Source of the DNA: Paludibaculum sp.
GTDB taxonomy: Bacteria; Acidobacteriota; Terriglobia; Bryobacterales; Bryobacteraceae
Assembly: GCA_029973955.1 (NCBI GenBank)
Contig: JARKQJ010000191.1
Coordinates: 1-64,000 of the forward strand
Length of the DNA stretch: 64,000 bases
Reading direction: 5' to 3'
Made by a program: the position numbers and the translations under genes. Shown piece by piece: positions 53,963 to 63,429 of the stretch (positions are counted from its first letter, which is position 1; the number at the start of each line of letters is the position of its first letter). The notes beneath the pieces are model-generated. The model was not told the origin of the DNA and searched no databases. It saw only the letters and a list, made by a program, of their open reading frames with translations.

Positions 53963-56068
53963 TCAGAACCTGGGTTCGACACCCAGGTTCTTCATCAGGA
54001 ATGCCTGCACATCCGCCTCCTGCGCCAGCCGCTTCGACGTGCTGCTCGCGCCATGCCCGGACTGCGTCTCAATCCGGATCAGCACAGGATTCTCCCTCGC
54101 CGCCTTTTCCTGCATCGCCGCCGCGTACTTGAAAGAGTGCGCCGGCACCACGCGGTCGTCGTGATCCGCCGTCGTGATGATCAACGCCGGATAGCGCGCC
54201 CCTTCCTTCACGTTGTGCACCGGCGAGTACGCCCGCAGATAGGCGAAGTCTGGTCCATTGTCGCTGGACCCGTACTCCGCCACCCAGTTCCAGCCGATCG
54301 TGAACTTCTGGAACCTCAGCATGTCCATCACGCCCGCGTGCGGCGCTGCCGCCGCGAACAGCTCCGGCCGCTGGTTGATCACGGCCCCCACCAGCAGTCC
54401 CCCGTTCGAAGCCCCGCGAGCCGCCAGCCTGCCCGGAGAAGTGTACTTCGACTTCACCAGATACTCGGCCGCCGCGATGAAATCGTCGAAGACATTCTGC
54501 TTCTTCTCCCGCATGCCCGCCCGGTGCCAGTTTTCACCGTATTCCAATCCGCCTCGCATGCACACCATCGCATACACAACGCCCTGTTCCAACAGCGGAA
54601 TCCTGTCGGTGGAAAACCCGGGCCTCGTGCTCAAGGCAAATCCGCCGTAGCCGTACACCACCGCCGGATTGGTCCCGTCCAGCTCGATCCCCCTGCGGTG
54701 CGCCAGAAACATCGGCACTCTCGTGCCATCCTTGCTCTGAAAGAACACCCGGCGCGTTTCGAACTCTTCCGCCCGGAACGGAATCTTCGGCGCCCAGTGC
54801 CTCTCGCTGCGCCCGCTCGCAACATCGTACCGGTAGATGCTGTTCGGCTCCAGCATCGAGTTGAACGTGTAGTAAACCTCCGTGTCTTGCTGCCTTCCGC
54901 CAAATCCCGTCGCGTTTCCAGGACCGGGCAGGGCCACTTCGCGTTCCAGTGTCCCATCGGGCCGGTACGCCAGAACCCGGCTCGCCGCATCCTCCAGGTA
55001 ATGGACAAACAGGCGCCCGCCTGCCGAACTCACATTCGAGATCGCTTCCTTCGTCTCCGGCACCAGCGTCTTCCAACTTGCCCGGTCCGGCCTTGCCGGA
55101 TCCACCGCCACCACCTTCCAGTTCGGCGCCGCGTCATTGGTGGCCAGAATCAGCTTCCCATTCAGGTGATCGACGAGTTGGTAACTCGTATCCGTGATCT
55201 CTTCCACCAGGGGACGAAACGCCTTCTCCCCTTTTGTCTCATTCCGGAAGTAAATCGAATTCCCCAGCGCAGCCCGCCCTCGTTCGGAAATCCGAAGTAC
55301 CGCATAGCGCTGATCCTCCGTGACGTAAACATTGTGGAACCGCAGCCCATGCGCCTTGTCCTCATAGACAAGCTCGTCCTCGCTCTGCGACGTGCCCAGC
55401 CGGTGGTAGTACACCGTATGAAACTCGTTCTTCGATGTCAGCTCCTTGCCCTTCTCCGGCGCAGGATACCGGCTGTAGTAGAAGCCGTCTCCTCGCCAGG
55501 CGGGGGCGCCGGACTTCACCCACTCGATCTTGTCCGGCATCTCCGCAAGGGTTCGCAGGTCCATCACGTGATACTCTGACCAGTCCGACCCGCCCACCGA
55601 TTTGCCGTACGCCACATAGCGGGCATCGCGGGAAACCGCGAACGCGCTCAACCGCGTCGTTCCGTCCGCGGAGAACTTGTTCGGATCCAGAATCAGCTCC
55701 GGTGTTCCCTCCGCCCCTTTCCGCCGGTACCATGCAGCCTGGTTCTGCAAGCCCCGGTTATAGGTGTAGAAGGAATACTCGCCCCTCCGCATCGGCGCCG
55801 ATTGCTGCTCGTAGTCGTTCAGCTGCTCCAGCCTCTTTCGCAGCGCGTCCCGGTATGGAATCTTCGCCAGGTAGGAGAACGTCAGTTCGTTCTCGCGCTT
55901 CACCCACTCCGCAACTTCCGCCGACCGGTCGTCTTCCAGCCAGCGGTATGGATCGGCCACCTTCACGCCATGGTAGTCGTCCACTTGATCCGACTTCCGG
56001 GTCGTCGGGTAATCAATGTTCGCCGCATACAACAGGCACGCGGCTGCGGAGATCGCGAGCAGCTTCAT
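53963..56068 (-). CDS. Prolyl oligopeptidase (S9A), exported
   Basis: 701 residues from the ATG at 56068; an ATG nine bases upstream sits against the AGGAGG. A signal peptide (about 1-17) is followed by the propeller domain, which starts YPTTRKSDQVDDYHGVKVADPYRWLEDDRS. In the C-terminal alpha/beta hydrolase domain the nucleophile is in ARGASNGGLLVGA, the aspartate in TTADHDDRVVPAHS and the histidine in SGHGASS. It cuts short peptides after proline. Complete and likely active. Confidence 0.93.
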   Translation of the reverse strand: MKLLAISAAACLLYAANIDYPTTRKSDQVDDYHGVKVADPYRWLEDDRSAEVAEWVKRENELTFSYLAKIPYRDALRKRLEQLNDYEQQSAPMRRGEYSFYTYNRGLQNQAAWYRRKGAEGTPELILDPNKFSADGTTRLSAFAVSRDARYVAYGKSVGGSDWSEYHVMDLRTLAEMPDKIEWVKSGAPAWRGDGFYYSRYPAPEKGKELTSKNEFHTVYYHRLGTSQSEDELVYEDKAHGLRFHNVYVTEDQRYAVLRISERGRAALGNSIYFRNETKGEKAFRPLVEEITDTSYQLVDHLNGKLILATNDAAPNWKVVAVDPARPDRASWKTLVPETKEAISNVSSAGGRLFVHYLEDAASRVLAYRPDGTLEREVALPGPGNATGFGGRQQDTEVYYTFNSMLEPNSIYRYDVASGRSERHWAPKIPFRAEEFETRRVFFQSKDGTRVPMFLAHRRGIELDGTNPAVVYGYGGFALSTRPGFSTDRIPLLEQGVVYAMVCMRGGLEYGENWHRAGMREKKQNVFDDFIAAAEYLVKSKYTSPGRLAARGASNGGLLVGAVINQRPELFAAAAPHAGVMDMLRFQKFTIGWNWVAEYGSSDNGPDFAYLRAYSPVHNVKEGARYPALIITTADHDDRVVPAHSFKYAAAMQEKAARENPVLIRIETQSGHGASSTSKRLAQEADVQAFLMKNLGVEPRF

Positions 56069-56139
56069 CGAGTACATCCCCTCCTATGGTGGAAGGATAA
56101 CTCAAACGATCCGGGACGCCTCTCTCCTGCCTGGCCGGC

Positions 56140-57525
56140 TCAGTCGGACAAAGGCTCGAACCGTGCCTGGAAGAACCGCAGCAGCTTCGGCTCGAACACC
56201 ATCCTCAATCCCCGCACCTTCTCCCGTTCCTCGTACACGCAGTAGACTGACTCCGCCGTCACATCCATGTGCGCCTGCGTATAAACCCGCCGCGGAATCG
56301 TCAGCCGCACCAGTTCCAGCTTTGGCTTCCGCTCCTCGCCCGTCACCGCATCCCGCCCCGCCGACACAATCCCGCGCTCCATCGCCCGCACGCCCGAATC
56401 CAGATACAGCGCCGCCGCCAGCGCCTGCGCCGGATAGTGCTCCTGCGGCACATGCGGCAGAAACGCCCGCGCATCCAGGAAGATCCCGTGCCCGCCCACC
56501 GGCAGCACGATCGGCACCCCCCACGCCCGCAGCTTGTCCCCCAAATACTGCACCTGCCCGATCCGCGCCCTCATGTGATCGTCCTGCACGGACTCTTCAA
56601 TCCCAATCGCCACCGCTTCCATGTCGCGCCCGGCCATGCCGCCGTACGTGTGCAGACCCTCGTACACCACCAGCAGGTTCGCCGCCTCCGCCGCCACGCT
56701 CGCTTCATTCACCGCCAGGAAGCCGCCGATATTGGCCAGCGGATCCTTCTTCGCGCTCATCGTGCAGCCATCGCTGAACGAACACAGCGCCTTCACAATC
56801 TCCGCTACCGTCTTCCCGCTCTGCCCCTCTTCCCGCTGCTGGATGAACCAAGCGTTCTCCGCCACGCGCGTCGCGTCCAGAATCACTCTCGATCCATACT
56901 TCTTTGCCAGTTCGTACACCGCCCGCATGTTCGCCAGCGATATCGGCTGGCCCCCCGCCATGTTCACCGTCGCCGCCACGCTCACATACGGCACGTGCCC
57001 CGGATTCTCGCGCAATACCTTCTCCAGCTTGTCCAGGTCCACGTTCCCTTTGAACGGATGCTCCGACGCCGGATCGTGCGCCTCGTCGATGATCACGTCC
57101 ACAAACCGCCCGCCCGCCATTTCCTGGTGCAGCCGAGTCGTCGTGAAATACATGTTGCCCGGCACCACATCGCCCGTCCGGATCAGCACCCGGCTGATGA
57201 TGTGCTCCGCGCCACGCCCCTGGTGCGTCGGGATCAGGTAGGTGTATCCGTAGTACTTCCGGACGTTCGCCTCCAGCCGGTAGAAGTTCTCGCTGCCGGC
57301 ATACGCCTCATCCCCCAGCATCATGCCGGCCCACTGCCGGTCGCTCATCGCCGACGTGCCCGAGTCCGTCAAAAGGTCGATATACACGTCCCGCGAACGC
57401 AGCAGAAACGTGTTGTACCCCGCCTCCTTCAACGCCGCTTCGCGCTGCTCCGCCGTCGTCATTCGAAGCGGCTCGACAACTTTGATCTTGAAGGGCTCCG
57501 CCCAACTGCGTCGTGCTAGTGGCAT
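56140..57525 (-). CDS. tpl: Tyrosine phenol-lyase
   Basis: 461 residues, a fold-type I PLP beta-eliminating lyase. The sequence follows tyrosine phenol-lyase more closely than tryptophanase: EAGYNTFLLRSRDVYIDLLTD, DGCTMSAKKDPLANIGGFL with the PLP lysine K260 and neighbouring K259, GVRAMERG with R384 at the position of the TPL substrate-binding arginine (isoleucine in TnaA), and ARF at the C-terminus. It splits tyrosine to phenol, pyruvate and ammonia. It is divergent from an Lrp-family regulator. Confidence 0.87.
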   Translation of the reverse strand: MPLARRSWAEPFKIKVVEPLRMTTAEQREAALKEAGYNTFLLRSRDVYIDLLTDSGTSAMSDRQWAGMMLGDEAYAGSENFYRLEANVRKYYGYTYLIPTHQGRGAEHIISRVLIRTGDVVPGNMYFTTTRLHQEMAGGRFVDVIIDEAHDPASEHPFKGNVDLDKLEKVLRENPGHVPYVSVAATVNMAGGQPISLANMRAVYELAKKYGSRVILDATRVAENAWFIQQREEGQSGKTVAEIVKALCSFSDGCTMSAKKDPLANIGGFLAVNEASVAAEAANLLVVYEGLHTYGGMAGRDMEAVAIGIEESVQDDHMRARIGQVQYLGDKLRAWGVPIVLPVGGHGIFLDARAFLPHVPQEHYPAQALAAALYLDSGVRAMERGIVSAGRDAVTGEERKPKLELVRLTIPRRVYTQAHMDVTAESVYCVYEEREKVRGLRMVFEPKLLRFFQARFEPLSD

Positions 57526-57560
57526 GCCCCCATCCTACCCGCCGCGACCCGAGCTGTGAA

Positions 57561-57584
57561 TACGAAAGCAATGCAAAATTCGTA
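57561..57584. promoter_or_regulatory. Candidate Lrp-type operator between tpl and its divergent regulator
   Basis: TACGAA (57561-57566) and TTCGTA (57579-57584) form an inverted repeat with a 12-base spacer. It overlaps a possible -10 (TACTAT, 57583-57588) of the regulator gene and lies 36 bases from the tpl start. It argues that the regulator starts downstream of it. Confidence 0.5.
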
Positions 57585-57618
57585 CTATGCTGAAAGAACG
57601 ATAAGCAAAGTGCTGAAA

Positions 57619-58077
57619 ATGCCTAACGATCTTCTGGACCGCCTCTCCACCCGCATCCTCGCCCACCTCCAGCGCGACGCCCGCCTCTCCTTCGCCGAAC
57701 TCGGCCGCCGCGTCGGCCTCTCCACCCCCGCCGTCGCTGAGCGCGTCCGCCGCCTCGAAGAATCCGGCGTCATCCAAGCCTACGAAGCCCGCCTCAACCC
57801 ACAGGCCCTCGGCCTCCACGTCACCGCCTTCGTCCGCATCCGCCTCAGCGGCTCGGAATCCCTCGCCCGCCGCCTCACCAAGCTCGCCTCCGAACTCGCC
57901 GAAGTCCTCGAATGCCACCGCTGCACCGGAGACGAATCCTTCATCCTCAAGGTCCGTGTCGAATCCGTCTCCCATCTCGAAAAACTCATCGATCGCCTCA
58001 CCCCCTTCGGCATGACCTCCACCTCCCTCGTCCTCTCTTCTCCCCTTGAACGCTCCTCCTCGCTGCTCCCGCTGTGA
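57619..58077 (+). CDS. Lrp/AsnC-family transcriptional regulator
   Basis: 152 residues from the ATG at 57619 (MPNDLLDRLSTRIL), the usual start context for this family; an upstream ATG at 57556 would add a 21-residue tail covering the candidate operator. The HTH is RLSFAELGRRVGLSTPAVAERVRRLEESGVI, and the RAM domain follows at about 68-145. These proteins bind amino acids and regulate their metabolism; tpl next door suggests tyrosine or a related aromatic amino acid. Confidence 0.87.
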   Translation: MPNDLLDRLSTRILAHLQRDARLSFAELGRRVGLSTPAVAERVRRLEESGVIQAYEARLNPQALGLHVTAFVRIRLSGSESLARRLTKLASELAEVLECHRCTGDESFILKVRVESVSHLEKLIDRLTPFGMTSTSLVLSSPLERSSSLLPL

Positions 58078-58111
58078 CCCTCCTCGCCGCCTTCGCTAAG
58101 CTGGTACTTTC

Positions 58112-59164
58112 ATGTCCTCCCAGCGCTCCCTCGCCGGCCAGGCCTTGCCCCGCATCCTCGTCCGCGCCACCAATTGGGTCGGCGATGCCGTCATGTGCCT
58201 GCCCGCTCTCCGCGCCCTCCGCCTCCATCACCCCAACTCCCACATCGCCATCCTCGCCCGCCCCTGGGTCGCCGACCTCTATCGCCGCGAGCCCTTCGCC
58301 GACGAAGTCATCCTTCTCCACGCCGCCCGCGGCGCCCGCGACCTCACCGGCAAATGGGCCACCGCCCAATCCCTGAAATCCCATCGCTTCGACTGCGCCA
58401 TCCTCCTCCAGAACGCCTTCGAAGCCGCTCTCATCGCCTGGCTCGCCCGCATCCCCGTCCGCACCGGCTACAACCGCGACGGCCGCCGCCTCCTCCTCAC
58501 CCACCCCATCGACGTTCCCCCGCGCGGCCGCCACGAGCGCTTCTACTACCTCGAACTCCTCACCCGCGCCGGCCTCATCCCCGACACTCCTCACGACGAT
58601 GTCGTCCGCCTCGAATGTGCCCCGCAGGCCCGCCAGGCCGGCCTCCAGCGCTTCCACGAACTCGGCCTCGCCGCCCCCATCATCGGCGTCAGCCCTGGCG
58701 CCGCCTACGGCACAGCCAAGCGCTGGATCCCCTCTCACTTCGCCCAGGCCGCCGTCACCCTCGCTCAAAAGCTCTCCGCCCAGGTCGCTCTCTTCGGCTC
58801 GCCCGACGAAGCCGACCTCTGCCAGTCCATCGCCGATTCGATCTCAGCCTCAGGCATCCAGGCGAAAAACCTCGCCGGCCAAACTACCCTGAGCGAATAC
58901 ATCGACCTCGCCGCCGCCTGCCACGTCTACCTCACCAACGACTCCGGAGCCATGCACATCAGCTCCGCCCTTGGCGTCCCCACCGTCGCCATCTTCGGAG
59001 CCACTGACCACATCGGCACCGGCCCCGCCGGCCACCGCTTCGCCATCGTCCGCCAGAACGTCGATTGCAGCCCCTGTCTCCTCCGCGAATGTCCCATCGA
59101 CCACCGCTGCATGACCCGAGTCACCCCCGACCAGGTCGTCGCCGCCGCCCTCAACCTCCTCTAG
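58112..59164 (+). CDS. waaF: ADP-heptose:LPS heptosyltransferase II
   Basis: 350 residues, glycosyltransferase family 9. The N-terminal RATNWVGDAVMCLPALRALR, the GVSPGAAYGTAKRW loop, the TNDSGAMHISSALGVPTVAIFGATD motif for ADP-heptose binding and the cysteine tail CSPCLLRECPIDHRCM match WaaF. It adds heptose II to the inner core of lipopolysaccharide at the cytoplasmic face. No other LPS core genes lie nearby. The 3' end overlaps the convergent phosphoesterase by 14 bases. Confidence 0.88.
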   Translation: MSSQRSLAGQALPRILVRATNWVGDAVMCLPALRALRLHHPNSHIAILARPWVADLYRREPFADEVILLHAARGARDLTGKWATAQSLKSHRFDCAILLQNAFEAALIAWLARIPVRTGYNRDGRRLLLTHPIDVPPRGRHERFYYLELLTRAGLIPDTPHDDVVRLECAPQARQAGLQRFHELGLAAPIIGVSPGAAYGTAKRWIPSHFAQAAVTLAQKLSAQVALFGSPDEADLCQSIADSISASGIQAKNLAGQTTLSEYIDLAAACHVYLTNDSGAMHISSALGVPTVAIFGATDHIGTGPAGHRFAIVRQNVDCSPCLLRECPIDHRCMTRVTPDQVVAAALNLL

Positions 59165-59999
59165 CCAGCCGCGCCTCCCGCCCGCCCATCCACCGCACCA
59201 CCATCTGCGGCCCCAACTGAACCACCGCCGCGCACTCCTCCGCCCTGTTCTCCACCAACCCCTTCAGCGTCAAATGCTGAATCCCCTTCTGCGCCGCGAA
59301 TCCCCCCTTGTGATCGTGCCCCGCGAAACACGCCGCCACCACCCCGCTCTCCTCCATCACCCCCACCACCTCCGCGTGATTCAACAGCAGATGTTCCGGC
59401 CGGCAAGCCGCCGCAATCAATGGCTGATGGCAAAACACAACTGCCCTCTGCTTCCTCTGCCGTGCCTCCTCCAACGTTGCCCGAAGCCAGCCCACCTGCT
59501 CCCCGCTCACCCCCCCATTCCAAGCGAACGCATTGCCCTTCGCCGCTCCCAGCAGCTTCTCCCCCTCCGCCCGGTGCTGCGCCGCCGCCATCACCGAAGC
59601 GTCCGAGCAATCCAGCACCACCATCCGCCAGCCACCCACCACAAACGAATACCAGCCACTCTTCAACCCCAATCCGCTCAGCATCAAATCCCGCGCAATC
59701 CCCGCATCGTGATTCCCAACCACGTCATATCGCTTGGTCCGTACCGCCCTCCATCCCGCCGCTGCCCGCGCCAGGTTCTCCACGCCGCCATCCGTCAAGT
59801 CCCCCAACTGAATGGCAAAATCCAGCCGCTGCCCGTTGAACCACTCCGCGCAGCTCCGCAACTTCTCCAGCGACTCGCGATACGCCCGCGCCCCCGCCTG
59901 CGCCTGGTCCGCATACTGCACATCCGCCAACATCCCGAAACGCACTGCCTCGCCCGCCAGCGCCGCCCCGGCCATCGTCAACCACTCCCTGCGCAGCAT
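59151..59999 (-). CDS. Calcineurin-like metallophosphoesterase (ADP-ribose/CDP-alcohol diphosphatase type)
   Basis: 282 residues. Metal-binding motifs are MLADVQYAD, QLGDLTDG, VGNHD, FCHQPLI and GHDHKGG, so all phosphodiesterase sites are intact. YRESLEKLRSCAEWFNGQRLDF resembles manganese-dependent ADP-ribose/CDP-alcohol diphosphatases. A short hydrophobic N-terminus (MLRREWLTMAGAALAGEAV) may be a signal. GGAGGGAG precedes the ATG. It lies 76 bases after the Gfo/Idh gene on the same strand. Confidence 0.85.
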   Translation of the reverse strand: MLRREWLTMAGAALAGEAVRFGMLADVQYADQAQAGARAYRESLEKLRSCAEWFNGQRLDFAIQLGDLTDGGVENLARAAAGWRAVRTKRYDVVGNHDAGIARDLMLSGLGLKSGWYSFVVGGWRMVVLDCSDASVMAAAQHRAEGEKLLGAAKGNAFAWNGGVSGEQVGWLRATLEEARQRKQRAVVFCHQPLIAAACRPEHLLLNHAEVVGVMEESGVVAACFAGHDHKGGFAAQKGIQHLTLKGLVENRAEECAAVVQLGPQMVVRWMGGREARLARGG

Positions 60000-60075
60000 C
60001 CCGATCTCCCTCCAAAAGAAACCGGGCCGCCGGATCGCAAAACCCGGCGGCCCAAATCCATCTCAACCACAGCCG

Positions 60076-61263
60076 TCAGGCGTTCGACTTCAGCATTTCG
60101 TCCCAGGTCACTTCGCGCTTCGTGTGAACCGCCATGCGTCCCAGAATCGCCGTCAATGTCGAATTCACCGACGTCTGCGTCATGTCGATGATCTCGCCCT
60201 TCAGGATCCCATTGAAAAATGCCGTCGTCGCTTCCAGCGTGATGTCTGAAATCGACTCCTCGCGCTCCATCAGACTCGTATCCCGCAGGTCGTCCGCGCT
60301 CTTGAACCGCACGTTGGGCGTCATCCCGTGCAGCTTCATATACCGCCGCGATGTCTCCAGCATGCCCTTCGAGCCGTAGAATTGCTCCTTCACGTCCCGG
60401 TACCCGGCCGTGTGCTTGATCGAGATCAGCCAGCCTTCATAGCCGTCCGGATATTGGTAAATGATGTCGTGGTGGTCCGTCGTCCAGTCCCCGTAAGGAA
60501 TCGGATAACGCACGCCGCCGCGGCCCACCGCGCTCACCGGATGCCGGTCTTCGGCAAACCAGTTGATCGTGTCGATGCCGTGGCAGTCCTGCTCCACAAT
60601 CGGGCCGCCGGAATACTTCATCCAACTGCCCCAGCGCCGGATCTGCTGCTCTTCCTGCGGCAGGTCCGGATATCCCGTCCCCGCCGACGTCGGCGGCAGA
60701 TAACCCAGAATCCAGTACGTCTTCATCAGCCGCATCTCGCCGATCTTGCCCGACGTCAGATACGACCGCGACTTCAAATACTGAGCACTGAACCGCTGCT
60801 GGAATCCAAACTGGATCCGCTTCGTCTTGTCCCGCTTCTCCCACGCCTTCAGCATCCGCTTGCAGCCCGCCACGTCCGCGCCCGCCGGCTTCTCGCAGTA
60901 GATGTGCTTCTTGGCCAGGATCGCCGCTTCGTAGTGCTCCGGATGCAGGAACACCGGCGTCGCGATCAACACCGCGTCCACGTTCTTATCGTTCAGCAGA
61001 TCGTGGTAGTCCTTGTACGCCGGCACCTTGTCCGCGCCCGGAATCTTCGTCTTCCCGGCGTCGATCCGGTCCGGATACTTGTCGCAGATCGCAGTCACCT
61101 TCGAGTTCGGGTCGCGCGTCATCAACTCGCCCACATACTGCCCGCGGCCGCCAGTGCCGATCACGCCAAACCCGATCTTCGAATTCGCCTGGTAGCCGAA
61201 CGCCACCGCCGGCGAGGTGATCATGATCCCACCCAGCGCGTTTCTTCTCGTCATTTCACTCAT
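60076..61263 (-). CDS. Gfo/Idh/MocA-family oxidoreductase, Tat-type leader
   Basis: 395 residues from the ATG at 61263, which overlaps the upstream stop (ATGA). [19 protein letters not shown] is a twin-arginine-like leader. The Rossmann fold is [16 protein letters not shown], with [11 protein letters not shown] as the EKP motif and [17 protein letters not shown] in the catalytic domain. Predicted exported sugar oxidoreductase. It is coupled to the cytoplasmic Gfo/Idh gene upstream. Confidence 0.88.
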   Translation of the reverse strand: MSEMTRRNALGGIMITSPAVAFGYQANSKIGFGVIGTGGRGQYVGELMTRDPNSKVTAICDKYPDRIDAGKTKIPGADKVPAYKDYHDLLNDKNVDAVLIATPVFLHPEHYEAAILAKKHIYCEKPAGADVAGCKRMLKAWEKRDKTKRIQFGFQQRFSAQYLKSRSYLTSGKIGEMRLMKTYWILGYLPPTSAGTGYPDLPQEEQQIRRWGSWMKYSGGPIVEQDCHGIDTINWFAEDRHPVSAVGRGGVRYPIPYGDWTTDHHDIIYQYPDGYEGWLISIKHTAGYRDVKEQFYGSKGMLETSRRYMKLHGMTPNVRFKSADDLRDTSLMEREESISDITLEATTAFFNGILKGEIIDMTQTSVNSTLTAILGRMAVHTKREVTWDEMLKSNA

Positions 61264-62405
61264 AGCGTCACTCCTGTCTCCACCCATGCGCCCGTCTTTG
61301 CGCTCGTCAGCACCGCCTCGCAGACCTTCTGAGTCTGCAGGCCGCACCGGAAGTCCGGCTGCACTTTCTTGCCCGTCTCCAGGCTCTCGATGAAATCAGC
61401 CAGTGCGTTCACGAACGAGTGCTCGTAGCCGATCACCAACCCCGGCACCCAATAACGGCCCATGTACGGATGTTCGCCGTTGGTGACGTGAATCCGCTGC
61501 CAGCCGCGCACGTGAGATTCCGTCCCTTTGTACTGGAAGTAATCCAGATACTCCATCTCTTCGAGATCGAACTTCAGTGACCCATCCGCGCCGTTCACCT
61601 CAAACGTCTTCAGCGCCTTGTGCCCGCGCGCGTATCGCGTCGCTTCAAACAACCCCAGCGACCCGTTCGCGAACTCCGCGATGAACAGGCACGCGTCGTC
61701 GATCCCCACCGGCTCCACTTTGCCCGTCTCCGTGTGCAGCCGCTCTTTGACGAACGTCTCCGTCTTCGCCACCACTCTCGTAATCGCGCCGTTCAGATAC
61801 AGCGCCGTGTCGATGTTGTGCGCCAGCAGGTCGCCAGTCACCCCGGACCCCGCCGCCTTCACGTCCAGCCGCCACAGTGCGTCCCCGCCCTGCGGCACAT
61901 CGGCCGAGATCGTCCAGTCCTGCAGGAAGTTCGCCCGGAAATGGAAGACCTTCCCGATCCGCCCTTCGTCGATCAGTTGCTTCGCCAGCGTGATCGCCGG
62001 CACCCGCCTGTAGTTGAAGCTCACCAGGTTGGGCACGCCGGCCGCTTCCACCGCCTCCACCATCGGCTCCACTTCCGCCACTGATCGCGCCAGGGGCTTC
62101 TCGCAGATGATCATCTTGCCCGCCTTCGCCGCCGCAATCGCGATCTCCGCGTGTGCGAAATTCGGCGTGCAGATGTCGATCAGGTCGATGTCCTCGGCCT
62201 CCATCAGCTTCCGCCAGTCCGTCTCCACGCGCTCATAGCCCCACGTCTCCGCGAACGCCTGCGCCTTCTCCGCGTTTGTGTCGCAGATCGCCTTCAGCAC
62301 GCTCTTCCTCCCCAACTGGAAGAAGTTGTTCACGCGCCGGTGCGCATTCGAGTGCGTGCGGCCCATGAAGCCGCAGCCGATCAATCCCACTCTCAGTTCT
62401 TTCAT
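61260..62405 (-). CDS. Gfo/Idh/MocA-family oxidoreductase, cytoplasmic
   Basis: 381 residues from the ATG at 62405, which overlaps the epimerase stop (ATGA). Motifs are [29 protein letters not shown] and [18 protein letters not shown] with the catalytic D/H. No leader is present, unlike its downstream neighbour. With the TIM-barrel epimerase next to it, oxidation of a sugar or cyclitol to a keto intermediate is plausible. Confidence 0.9.
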   Translation of the reverse strand: MKELRVGLIGCGFMGRTHSNAHRRVNNFFQLGRKSVLKAICDTNAEKAQAFAETWGYERVETDWRKLMEAEDIDLIDICTPNFAHAEIAIAAAKAGKMIICEKPLARSVAEVEPMVEAVEAAGVPNLVSFNYRRVPAITLAKQLIDEGRIGKVFHFRANFLQDWTISADVPQGGDALWRLDVKAAGSGVTGDLLAHNIDTALYLNGAITRVVAKTETFVKERLHTETGKVEPVGIDDACLFIAEFANGSLGLFEATRYARGHKALKTFEVNGADGSLKFDLEEMEYLDYFQYKGTESHVRGWQRIHVTNGEHPYMGRYWVPGLVIGYEHSFVNALADFIESLETGKKVQPDFRCGLQTQKVCEAVLTSAKTGAWVETGVTL

Positions 62406-63346
62406 TGCGCATACCTCGCTATCAACTCGCTCACCCGCTTCTTGCACGTCTCCGTCGCCGCCCACGCATCCGGCCAGAAGCATAGGTCGATCGTGATCCA
62501 GTCGTGCGGCAGCCGCGCCGCCTTCAGCAGGGCGGGGAACAGCTCGTCGAAGTCGATCACGCCCTGTCCGAACGGCGGGTGCGCCGAAGTCTCATCGGCG
62601 CCGTTGGCGTCCTTGTGGCAAGAGTTGTCGCTGTCGATCAGGTGGATGTGGTTGATCCGCCCGTCCAGCACCCTCAAAAACTCCAACTGCGTCGCAAACG
62701 TCTCTTTCTCGCCCTCCTGCCGCGCCCCGTTCACGCCCACCATCTGCCCGTGGCACGTGTCGTACTGCAGCCCGAAGTTCTCGCGGTTCACCGCATCGTG
62801 GACCCGCACAATGTCTGACGGCTTGTTGAACGCAAACCCCGGTTCAAACTCCCACGTCACATACTGCCCGTTGCCCGCCGCAATGTCGGCGCACTTCTGC
62901 CACGTCCTCACCACCCGGTCCAGCGCCGTCTCGTAGTCGATCTCCCGCAGAATCGTCGGCGGCTGCACGCAGTCCACCCGGATCCCTTGAATCCCAACTT
63001 CCTTCGCAAACTCCGAGTTCTTCGTGAACTCCGCAATGTACTTGCTCTGATCGTCCGTGTTGATCAGCTTCTCGCCCCACAGGTTCGCCGCCATGCCGCT
63101 GAACCCGAGCCCGGCTTGCGCCATCTTGGCCTTCAGCTCGGCCCTCTGCGCCTTCTCCGGCATCGCGCCCGGCCAGTCCGAGTCAGGCCCGTTCGGGTTG
63201 CCCGGATTCGGGTGCGGCGGAAACGCCCCCAGCTCTACACCGTCAAACCCCAGCTCTTTCAGCCGTTGACAGACGGTGTCAAAGGGAATCGGATGAGATG
63301 CGTACGGACCAATGGTGTAAGCCCACGAGCCGATTGACACTCGCAT
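62402..63346 (-). CDS. Sugar phosphate isomerase/epimerase-family TIM-barrel protein
   Basis: 314 residues of AP-endonuclease-2-like barrel. Motifs are [39 protein letters not shown] (metal-binding Glu), LQYDTCHGQ (Asp/His) and [10 protein letters not shown] (His-Asp), which look like a complete divalent-metal site. The family includes inosose dehydratases and keto-sugar lyases. GGAGGT seven bases before the ATG is a strong RBS. It heads an operon with two Gfo/Idh genes. Confidence 0.88.
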   Translation of the reverse strand: MRVSIGSWAYTIGPYASHPIPFDTVCQRLKELGFDGVELGAFPPHPNPGNPNGPDSDWPGAMPEKAQRAELKAKMAQAGLGFSGMAANLWGEKLINTDDQSKYIAEFTKNSEFAKEVGIQGIRVDCVQPPTILREIDYETALDRVVRTWQKCADIAAGNGQYVTWEFEPGFAFNKPSDIVRVHDAVNRENFGLQYDTCHGQMVGVNGARQEGEKETFATQLEFLRVLDGRINHIHLIDSDNSCHKDANGADETSAHPPFGQGVIDFDELFPALLKAARLPHDWITIDLCFWPDAWAATETCKKRVSELIARYAQ

Positions 63347-63379
63347 AGTGTTACCTCCAAAAAGAAGCCTCGGATTGCC

Positions 63380-63385
63380 ACTATA
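63380..63385 (-). promoter_or_regulatory. Possible -10 element of the epimerase operon
   Basis: TATAGT on the minus strand lies about 34 bases before the epimerase start; an 8-bp palindrome GTTCGAAC (63391-63398) is just upstream of it. The -35 is poor. Confidence 0.3.
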
Positions 63386-63429
63386 TCGAAGTTCGAACCA
63401 CCCCGAGCAGCGCCGCTCTCCCGCGTCTC

